From NCBI GenBank assembly GCA_022496805.1, contig CM040088.1:25651501-25715500 (forward strand): DNA of 64,000 nucleotides, written 5' to 3'. The stretch comes from Pohlia nutans. Its lineage: Eukaryota > Streptophyta > Bryopsida > Bryales > Mniaceae. This document shows positions 21,817 through 30,924 of this stretch, piece after piece (within the stretch, counting starts at the first letter, position 1; the number at the start of each line of letters is the position of its first letter). The notes beneath the pieces are model-generated. The model saw only the letters and a list, made by a program, of their open reading frames with translations, had not been told where the DNA came from and did not search any database. A program made the translations under genes and the position numbers.

Positions 21817-22136
21817 ATATACTATATAGATCACAGCATACATACTATATAGTATATAGTATATAATGTTCAATATACAATATATACGATGTAATATACA
21901 GTACATTATACCATACAATATCCATTGTAGTAATGGCCGGCTTCACTATTAGTATTCTCGACCTCACTCACCCTTTGACAAGCCTTATGGGATAAATAGT
22001 TTGGCTTGTGAACATTGTGAGAACGCCATTGGGAATAGAAAATGTTGTTCTCACCTCCAAAATGTTGCTCAAAGACAAACGTTGCTCTCAAACGTTGTTT
22101 ATTTCCTCAAACATTGCTAAGTTATATAAACGTTGC
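21817..22136. other. Spacer with ACGTTGCT-like tandem words
   Basis: After the AT-rich tract, variants of AAACGTTGCT/AATGTTGCT recur about eight times between 22040 and 22140 and again just after the next element (22724-22745), with a C13 run near 22750. The TTAA element is inserted within this array. Confidence 0.5.
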
Positions 22137-22140
22137 TTAA

Positions 22141-22719
22141 CCCCTAAACGTACCAGGGTGTCCCTGGAATTGACAATTTGAGAAAAATCATCATAAACTA
22201 CTATTTAGAAGAATATTTTGGAATTGATATACAAATGAAAGTTCTAGATTTTGAATTTTAGATTCCATCCGTACAGTTCAATTCACTAATACTATCACCA
22301 ATATTTAATTATCAATTTTGAAAGTTAAAATTTAAAATTCCTTCTAAATTCGATTACAAACAAAATTTTAATATTTTTTGAGTAAAATTTGTTGGAATGA
22401 ATTTGAAATGAGATACTCTTAAACGTGGTGATTCTTTGAAATTTTGTGTTTCTTAAATCTATGACCTCATTTTTGCAAGGCCACTTTTGAACTACAGTCA
22501 ATGCAATTTTGGCTTGGTCAACGACTTGACATACTTCTACATTTGTAGTTTTAGAAAAATATGTAATCAAGTATGACTAAATCCAACCGTTAGATAGGAC
22601 AACAACTTGATGAAGAATCTTCAAAAAATTGGATGACTTTCATCCAAGCATTGATGAGAACGTGAGAAGGGTTTGAATCTGTTAGTCGTCCACTTTTTGG
22701 ACGCTATGACGTTTAGGGG
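22141..22719. mobile_element. TTAA-MITE, family B (579 bp)
   Basis: TTAA at 22137-22140 and 22720-22723; ends CCCCTAAACGTACC and GACGTTTAGGGG. CGTCCA-CTTTT-TGGACG at 22687-22703 is perfect and 16 bp from the right end. Its family is also at 23386-24508 and 40298-40877 in the opposite orientation. Confidence 0.92.
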
Positions 22720-22723
22720 TTAA

Positions 22724-23381
22724 ACGTTGCTTACATACGTTGCAAAGCCCCCCCCCCCACATTCTAGTAGTGTCGCGATGCACACAATCACTCTCCATTT
22801 GCGCTGTGCACAGAACCGACATGTCAGGTGTTGATCACAATCTGACTGAGCCTTGATTCAACCAGCACCGATGAAGAGTAATCGACAGCAAGCAATGGAG
22901 ACGTTAAGCAGTCGTGGGCTTGATCGATTTGCATGATCCGGGGCTTGAAGCGGTGGTGATCGATCACTACTGTAGTCGGTAGCTTAGACAGAATCTCGTT
23001 TTATCAGACGGAATTTGTCAACACAGAGAGCCCCTGTTTGAATTGATTGACTGGATGGTGAGCATAAATTATTAGTGTATCCGTCGCTCATAAGCTCTGC
23101 AGCGGATTGCAAGCTGCTTTCAAAACCTAACATGTCGAAAAAGGCTTGGGTATCTGATCAGGTGCTTAAAATTATCGAGTGAACATAACATTCAGTAGCC
23201 TTCACTGGCTCTGGCTTGCTCTTGAGGAGAATGTGCAACATATTTTGCATTATCATGCAAGAACAATGCAAGAACAATCAGTAGTTATCCATGTTTTCTC
23301 ACAGATGGAGGTTTTGGAAAACTAGAAGGGAAGGTAACCATGCATGGTCTTTGCGGACACATCCCCACATGTCCCTCACTT
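22724..23381. other. Spacer with one ATAACATTCAGTAGCC terminus
   Basis: An ATAACATTCAGTAGCCTTCAC end at about 23187 may pair with a decayed GTGGTTGAATGTTAT near 24778-24792, which would make 23187-24792 one element hosting the nested TTAA copies. No gene was recognised. Confidence 0.35.
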
Positions 23382-23385
23382 TTAA

Positions 23386-24508
23386 CCCCTAAACGTCAGA
23401 GCGTTCAGAAAGTGAACGACTAACAGATTCAAACCCTTCTCACGTTCTCATCAATGCTTGAATGAAAGTCATCCAATTTTTTGGAGATTCTTCATCAAGT
23501 TGTTGTCCTATCTAACAGTTGGATTTAGTCATACTTGATTACATATTTTCTAAAATTACAAATATAGAAGTATGTCAAGTCGTTGACCAAGCCAAAATTG
23601 CATTCATTGTAGTTCAAAAGTGGCCTTGCAAAAATGAGGTCATAGATTTAAGAAACACAAAAATTTCAAAAAATCACCATGTTTAACCCTTTAACATCCC
23701 AATTCAACATTGTTTTCAAAGATGCGCTATAAAATGTTTGATGAAACCCTAAAATGGAGTAGATGTACAAAGAAAACTTGTAAATGTCAATGTGAAGATG
23801 ACATCTGTACGGTTGGATGCATCATATTTTTTATTAATATTTTTTATTTAATTTTGAAAGGTTTTCTCTTGAAATTCAATTAAAAATCCCAAATCAACAC
23901 AAAAAAATTTCAAAAAATTGTAATGAAATTGGAATAACATGCCCTACGAGATGGTATGGTTTCCATTATTTGATTCTACCTATTTTGGAAAATCATGTTT
24001 GAGGTCTCACGTTTTGAACTAAGAATGAAACTTGACATAAACCGATTGTGTTATTTTTCTAAAAATCATAATAACCTATTTTGAAGATCCAAACTGTTCA
24101 AAGAATAGTCAACTTGCACAAGAACCAAGAGTAATTTTGGTGGATGAAAACTGTCCAATCTGGATGAGATCCGAACAGCTTCAATCTGTTCGTCGTCCAA
24201 TATATGGACGCTGGCGCGCTAAAGGGTTAAGAGTATGTCATTTCAAATTCATTCCAACAAATTTTACTCAAAAAATATTAATATTTTGTTTGTAATCGAA
24301 TTTAGAAGGAATTTCAAATTTTAACTTTCAAATTTTATAATTAAATATTGGTGATAGTATTAGTGAATCGAACCGTACGGATGGAATCTAAAATTCAAAA
24401 TCTAGAACTTTCATTTGTATATCTATTCCAAAATATTCTTCTAAATAGTACTTTATGATGATTTTTCTCAAATTGTCAATTCCAAGGACACCCTGGTACA
24501 TTTAGGTG
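23386..24508. mobile_element. TTAA-MITE, family B, interrupted by a second TTAA-MITE
   Basis: TTAA at 23382-23385 and 24509-24512. The left end carries CGTTCA-GAAAG-TGAACG at 23402-23418, 16 bp from the terminus; compared with family-B sisters the arms carry matched changes (C to T, G to A) that keep pairing. The right terminus is degraded (TTTAGGTG). The body is split at a TTAA by the element 23687-24226; without it the length would be about 580 bp. Confidence 0.9.
23687..24226. mobile_element. Nested TTAA-MITE, family G (540 bp)
   Basis: Inserted in a family-B element, flanked by TTAA at 23683-23686 and 24227-24230. Sister copies at 22141 and 40298 keep the uninterrupted CACGTTTAAGAGTAT. 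Ends are CCCTTTAACATCCC and GCGCGCTAAAGGG. CGTCCA-ATATA-TGGACG at 24194-24210 is perfect and 16 bp from the right end. Confidence 0.93.
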
Positions 24509-24512
24509 TTAA

Positions 24513-25461
24513 AGAGAGCAACATTATAAGTTATAATACGTTAACCCAAGAATGTTATGGTGCATGGCTAACCAATAGAAAATGGGCAACCTGAATAAAA
24601 AAATTCCTTGAACAGTGAGCCACTTCTTTTGTCCCTCCATTGACAATGGTCTATGAACTTCTTGCTTTCTTCCCCACCCTCTCTACTCTCTGAAAAATGA
24701 AAAATAAAAGGCTGCACTTAGTGCACTATGGAAATCACATGATGCACTACAAATCACATGATAGATGAAAAGGCAGAGTGGTTGAATGTTATAGAAATTT
24801 AAGAGGCTCCCACAGTAAATGTCTAAAGGCAAAACATTTTGTCATGTGTCAGTCTTAATCTCAAGTTGGAATAGAAATCTAGAACAACATTCTGAACAAC
24901 ATTGGGATGTCATTCCAACACATCAAAATGACATTCCAATGTTGTTCAAATGTCAAAATGACATTCTATGCCATTCTAGAATATTGTCATTATTACAGTG
25001 TCGTTCTAACCACATGTTCTTACTTGTGTAAGTTGTTAAGTTACACATACCTTAACTACATTGTTGAGCAAAGACACCTCATTCTCAAATTTTCATTGCT
25101 AAGGACCCACAATAATCCCATTTTCTCTAATTTTTGTTTGGAATCATAGACCCCAAAGATGGAGGAGATTTGATAGATGGAGAGTGATGTTGCCTGTGGG
25201 GCTCAATACTGGTATTATTAATGCTTGCAATTTCCCTGCTAAAAGGTCACTAGCTTTATATCACAAATGGGAACAAAATGATGCTTAGAATGACATTACC
25301 ATAAGTTAGAATTGTTAAAACTACATTGAAATGTTGTTCTAAGTTGCTCTATCCACTTCTTCTATACATCATTGTTGTAACAACAAATTTATTGCCATTG
25401 GAGGCTTACCAGGTTTCATATTTTCCAACCTCCACAACTGGGAGCAAGTGCTTAGAACGAC
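24513..25461. other. Spacer with ACATTCTAA-type repeats
   Basis: Contains the degenerate GAACAACATT/GACATTCTAA repeat at about 24873-25020 and again near 25270-25460. No gene was recognised; frames at 24819-25149 run over this repeat. Confidence 0.45.
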
Positions 25462-25760
25462 ATTAGGAGAAATCTGTAGTCACAAAGGGGCCCTTGCCTT
25501 TGGCACGTGCTGAAAAATTTAGGCAAAACCGTGCACTTTTGACGGTGGCACCAATGGTGCCACCGTGGTTGCCAGCAGTGCAGTTCCGTGGGTCGCGCCA
25601 ATCGACGCTGCCAACACTGCCAACACTGCGGCTCCTGACGCTGTCAGCGGGCAGCGACCTTCACCAATGGGTTTACAAGGAGAGGGGTGTATGGGCAGCC
25701 GGTTCACCTAACACGGGTTGTCTTAGAGGGCCCCTTTGGGACCCCATTTTTCTCCTAATG
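25462..25760. mobile_element. GC-rich inverted-repeat element (299 bp)
   Basis: Outer inverted repeat CATTAGGAGAAA (25462-25473 / 25749-25760) and a perfect inner repeat CAAAGGGGCCCT (25484-25495 / 25727-25738). The interior is markedly GC-richer than the flanks and holds GGTGGCACCAATGGTGCCACC, itself a palindrome, and a short tandem GCCAACACT. The open frames 25494-25793 (+) and 25519-25707 (-) match no known family. Confidence 0.6.
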
Positions 25761-26282
25761 CATTGTAAAAATGATATTTCTACAAAACACTAGAATGACA
25801 TTTCAATATTATTAATTTAATGTGTTAAAATGTCATTGAAATGTTGTTCAAACGTGTTAGAACAACATGGTTAGAACAACATCCCAATATGGTTCTAAGT
25901 TGCTTTATACACAGCTTTTTGAATATTTACCCACAACGAGCAAGTGTTGCCATTTTGAATCAATCAGCTCCATGTCTTGATTTCATAATCTCAATAAGGC
26001 TTTGTAATCCATAGACTATTTTTATTTAAAAAAGAATTCCAATAAAAATTTAGATTCTTGCCGGAACATCGAAAAAGCCTCTTGGAGGGTTCATTTCTCT
26101 TCTAATGCTTTTTCCTTTTTGTTTCAAACTAGAGCGATCTTAGTAGGTTTCGCTTGTCACATTTTAGTGGATATTCACCAAAAGTAAAGAAAATTAGCAA
26201 GAATAGAAATTAACCCCTAAAGGACCAACAAGTGTGCATTAGGCCTCATTTTTTTTAATATTTTTGAATAAGTTCTAGATAC
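25761..26282. other. Spacer with a truncated TTAA-type end
   Basis: TTAACCCCTAAAGGACCAA at 26210-26228 matches the inverted right end of the element at 60415-60985, but the rest is missing, so this is a truncated relic. No gene was recognised. Confidence 0.45.
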
Positions 26283-26786
26283 ATAACATCAAATAGCATA
26301 CACTATCTCTACCTTGGCTCTACAGTAGATGGTGTGGAATATTCCACACCCAACAGTACTTCATCAGCTCGGGGGGTCAGTGTGTTAAAAAGTTAAGGAT
26401 ATAGGTGCGAACAACCACTATTTTATAGGAGGTATTACTTTTCTTTTCTTTTTTTTCACATGATATCATTATGTAATTTTCTACTTTGGGTTAATAGAAA
26501 AGGGGCTTGCATTACTTATAATTCCAAATTACCTATTATTCCATACCCTATAGTACTTTAAAGATGTCCAGTGCCATTTTTGATACCCTATATTACTCTA
26601 AGTCCATTTATAATTTTTTGTCCCCATGTTTTTAAATACCCTGTCATTTGTTCGCACGTATATTGCTACTCCAACATATCACTACCCCCCGAGTTCATCA
26701 GTAGCTAAATGGACAAGTGGAGGCTCAAGGTGATGAGCAGAGTGCATGAAAGAAAGGCAGTGGACATGAAGGCTACTAAATGTTAT
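26283..26786. mobile_element. ATAACATT-ended MITE interrupted by a hAT-like element
   Basis: Matches 17211-17370 on both sides of an insertion at 26368-26693. The left end ATAACATC is mutated; the right end is GGCTACTAAATGTTAT. Confidence 0.7.
26368..26693. mobile_element. hAT-like non-autonomous element with 8-bp target duplication (326 bp)
   Basis: TTCATCAG at 26360-26367 and 26694-26701 flanks ends CTCGGGGGGTCAGTG and CACTACCCCCCGAG. The uninterrupted relative near 17278 has a single TTCATCAG, so the 8-bp duplication is real. An 8-bp duplication fits hAT, although the termini are not the usual CAGGG type. Confidence 0.8.
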
Positions 26787-27589
26787 GTATGACTTTCTTT
26801 TATTCAATACTTTTTTTTATCAACACATTCAATGTTCTTCAATGATTCCAATGATATAAAATTTGATCCCATATGAATTGTATTTTTTTACAATATAATC
26901 AACTAAGTTTTTTATTTTAAAACTACTAGAACCATTGCAATGCAATAGTACCATGCTTGGATTGATTTTTTCCCACTTTGCATTACCACAACCTAGGAAA
27001 TTGTGCAGCATAATACCTTCATCTTATTGGATGAAAATTTGTATGCATGAGAATGTGACCATCAATTTGGATGAAAATTTGTGACATGCTCATTTAATAA
27101 TATAGATGAATCCTTGATTCTCTAGACTGCTTTACAGCCAACAAAATTTAACTCCGGGACAAAGTCGCCTGACTCCAACTCCAGTCCAGGGTATCTAGGG
27201 TTTCAGCTTCGAAGCGTTCCCGACTCTTGGTCGTCGCTCGAAACGGGAGGCGACCACTGGTCGCACGAAGACGACGGCCCCTGCGCCACTTCGCAGTGAG
27301 CTGCTTGTCGCCGCCCCCGGATGCTTCGTCGGAACTCCTTCGCAATGAAATCCCCCGCCTCCCTAATACAAATCAAGGGAGCCCTACACTACAGTACAGT
27401 ACAGGGCGGGATCATCGTCATCCCTGCCTCACTTTCAGTTGCCCGCGGAGAATCGTCCACTCACTCATCCTTGAATCCATGTTCTTTCGGAATCTCCTTC
27501 CTTACATTCCCCTCACTTGCTTTAAAACGGTGCCACTCTGTAGTGGGTACTAAGGGATTCAGGCGTTTCCGATTAGGATTTGGCGAGCT
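26787..27589 (+). promoter_or_regulatory. Upstream region of UPM1
   Basis: AT-rich until about 27120, then GC-rich up to the start codon, consistent with a promoter and 5' leader. Overlapping frames on both strands (27148-27709) have no recognisable domain. No core element was assigned. Confidence 0.35.
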
Positions 27590-29446
27590 ATGGCAGCGTT
27601 GTGCCCGAGAGTTTCGTGGCACCATGTGTCGTCGCCATTGTTGCAGCGGAAGTCGAACTGGGCGACTACTGCGAATTCTTTGAGTGTGCGAGCTAGCAGG
27701 GAGCAGCACTCATCGCCGTTTACTGAGAAGTCTTCGGTGAAGAAGGTGCGCGGAGGTGGCCAGCAGCCCCGTGGCTTGGAGACCGTTTGGAATCCGGTGC
27801 GAGAACAAGCGCAGCCGGACGGGTTTCGGAGCTTTACCAGCACCACCGTTTCCGAGCTTCGTGAGTCGAAAGACGAAGCATCAGGTAAATGAATAATGCC
27901 GAGGTTTTGAATTCTGTCAGGCATCGGAGGTTGCTCCGGTATTTGAATTTTGATCAGTTTTTCAAGTTGTGTAACAAGTAAAACCTAGAATGCTCGTGGT
28001 GGTTGTGGTATGTTCGTTCTAGAGAAGTTACCAAAATTCAATTTGACTAGCGATGCCTCTTAAAGAACATTACAAATATATATTCCACTTGCAATTCTCG
28101 TTCTGTTACTTTGCTTCAGAACGAGGCATACTGTTAGCTTGCGTCGATTCTGACGAGCATTTCACGTTATCACATTAGTTCTTCTCAGGACATCATGAAA
28201 ATTCTATCTCCCACTCCAGCTGCACTGATAATTCATCTTAAACTGAGGTCAAGCATTAAGAAGCCTGAATTGGTATCTTTTGAAGCAGTTTTGAGTAGGT
28301 CGGATGAGGACTTTTCTTCTGTGCAAATTTTTTTACTTTTAAACCAACATATGCAATGGTCAGATTCACTGATTCTGGCTCCATCTGAATCATGTTTTTC
28401 ACAATATGATCAGCCAATTTAAGCTTTGGTTTAAGTGTATCACAAGCTATTTCGAAAATCGTCACTCATCTGATGGCAATGCAGGTCCAGGGTACGAAGC
28501 AGATGACATTGCAGCCCGGTTGCCAGAGCTGAGGGAAGTGCTGTCGCTACTCCGAACGCAGTGGGCTCACGAAGAAGCGTCGGGGTCCAAGAGGAAAAGA
28601 GGGCCTGGAAACGTGTTTCTGATAGGCACGGGTCCGGGTGACCCCGACCTGCTCACAGTGAAGGCACTGAAGCTGATGCAATCTGCGGAGCTCGTGTTAT
28701 ACGACCGCCTGGTCTCCACAGACATCCTGGAATTAGTCCACGCCGGGGCACGGCTTCTGTACGTGGGCAAGACCTCGGGGTACCACAGCCGAACGCAGGA
28801 GGAGATTCACGAGCTTCTTCTCAGCTTTGCAGAGTCAGGCGCCACGGTGCTGCGGCTGAAGGGAGGAGACCCGCTGGTGTTCGGGCGCGGGGGTGAGGAG
28901 ATGGATTTCTTGCAGGAGCAAGGGATTCACGTGCAAGTGGTGCCCGGCATCACGGCCGCGTCCGGCATTGCGGCGGAGCTTGGGATTCCCCTCACTCACC
29001 GCGGCGCGGCCAACAGCGTGCGGTTCTTGACGGGCCATTCCAGGAAAGGTGGAGACGATCCCTTGTATGTTGCGGAGCGCGCAGCCGATCCAGATTCCAC
29101 GTTGGTCATCTACATGGGCTTGGCCACTCTGCCGGGGCTGGCTGCGAAGCTCCTGGCGAATGGACTGGCAAGTGATATGCCTGCAGTGGCCGTGGAGCGT
29201 GGCACCACGGCTCAGCAACGCGTGGTGTTTGCTCACTTGCAGGATTTGCCTCGCGAGGTGGCCGCTGCGAAATTGCAGTCGCCTACACTCATCATTGTTG
29301 GCCGCGTTGTAGCTCTTTCGTATCTGTGGCCATTTCATGTCTCTGCTGAGGATCCAAAAGCACTCACCACCTCGGTGAAGGCAGAATCAGAGCCTCGATT
29401 ACGGAGTTTGCGTGGCCCTGATCCTCGTCTTCCGATTCAAAATTAG
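27590..29446 (+). CDS. UPM1: Uroporphyrinogen-III C-methyltransferase (SUMT), plastid type
   Basis: Uses S-adenosylmethionine to methylate uroporphyrinogen III at C2 and C7, giving precorrin-2, the branch from tetrapyrrole synthesis to siroheme for nitrite and sulfite reductases; the plant enzyme is plastidial. Two exons, 27590-27884 and 28485-29446, join in phase 1 (GG|T) to give 418 aa. Residues 1-100 are Ser/Arg/Gln-rich and variable, as in a chloroplast transit peptide. The methyltransferase domain starts near residue 142 with VFLIGTGPGDPDLLTVKAL, followed by YVGKTSGYHS, VLRLKGGDPLVFGRGGEE and VVPGITAASGIAAELGIPLT, all family signatures. It is longer than typical plant enzymes (about 370 aa) through both termini. 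The first ATG is the only in-frame start before the transit region. The intron holds a dispersed repeat (28275-28425). An open frame reads through the intron end (from 28406), but the AG at 28483-28484 fits homology and phase. Confidence 0.95.
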
Positions 29447-30924
29447 TGTGGTCAGGCTGACACTTTGTCCATTTTTATCCTAGTGTTAGTAGACCCCATT
29501 TGTAAAGATACAACAACCATTGACAGCAATCTGTGATTGTGGCAAATTGCTCGTTGAGTAGGTTCATTTTTTCGCAAACATGTCAAGGTTAGGCAATGGA
29601 ATAAACAGAATCAGATGTTCTCAAGAGAGAGCCTCGGTTGATCATCATCTTACCAGTTGAGGAATCGATTCAGTTGTCAATAAATTTTGCTTTTGGCATC
29701 AAATGATTTCAGTCACAGAGCTCATGCTTCTAGTGAAATTAACCTGTACGTAACCTGAACCTGCATTCACGGGAACTTGAATCTTTCTACAAACATGCTA
29801 TGATGCAGCTTGTATTGCAGACCATTCAAACACAAACTTGCTTTTGTAATGGAATGAGTTTAAATGGTCTGCCACCAAGATTAGGTGCTATATCACTCAT
29901 TTTTCCCTTGCAGATCCTTGCCATATAACTTTGACACAATACATGCTCTTAATCAAATTACCAACTTGCAAGTGCACAAGAACTGCATTGTCCTTTTGTG
30001 TAAAAGGAAAGAAAGCCCGCACGTTCATCATTTTCATAGCAAGCACATACAAACACTTCAAATGAAGTCCTTCAAAGAGTAACAACGAACGAGTGTGCAC
30101 TTAGATGTCTTACAACCTTGCAAAATGAGTTTTGAGACTATGAAAGCTTACTCATCTACACCCTCTTGATATTAAACAGAGTTTCAAGACCACTTGATAT
30201 TAGATAGAGTTTAAAGCTCTTCTGGCCACCGATCCTGGTATCTTGCATGTTCAAAATTGGATACATTCAAGTTAGAACAAGATGACCAATAATATCTGTA
30301 GTACCAGTGAAGACTTGTTCATGCAACTCCCTGCTTCAACCCAAATCACATCATGTATTCACTGGAATGCCTGAACAGTACAGCGTTGCAGGTAGAGCAG
30401 AATTTGAAGTAAATATAATCCCAAGGGTAGTTCCTTAGTTTCTTCAATATTAATATAGCTTCTATGATCAGAAAAAATTCTCTAAAATTCCATATCTCAG
30501 TGATAATGACCAATCAGCGTCATATGTAAAATTCATCAGACTCAAAACAACGTATTCCTTGAGAAGCATGCTCTCAGCGGTCACCCAGATAAGTGAGTCA
30601 TATCTGCAGTGCTATCTTCCTTTCCTAGCTGCTAAAACCTCCGAAGTCCCAAGGGCATCAGTCTAATAAAAAAAGCCTTACCAAAACACTAAAAACAGCT
30701 ACTGATATCCTCCAGAAATTTCAACGACTCTTGGAGAAGAAATGCTGGTTGAAGCATTCACCCTAACTGACGACATCGATTCTAAAGCTACAAAGCCATA
30801 AGAGGAATTACCGACAAAGAAAAAGCGGTAGTATACCATGATATCTGCACAGAACAAAGTCTTGGAACAATGTAAGGGATTGAAGCTATTAAATAGCATT
30901 TGCTTTGGGAAGTATGAGAAAAGC
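29447..30924. other. Convergent intergenic region between UPM1 and FEN1
   Basis: Holds the 3' UTRs of both genes: plus-strand UPM1 ends at 29446 and minus-strand FEN1 ends at 30925. No gene, paired repeat or mobile element was recognised. Confidence 0.45.

Noticed and set aside
28406..28484. Upstream ATG extension of the UPM1 second exon
   Set aside because: It reads through the end of the intron. The acceptor at 28483-28484 joins in phase with an upstream exon that has transit-peptide composition.
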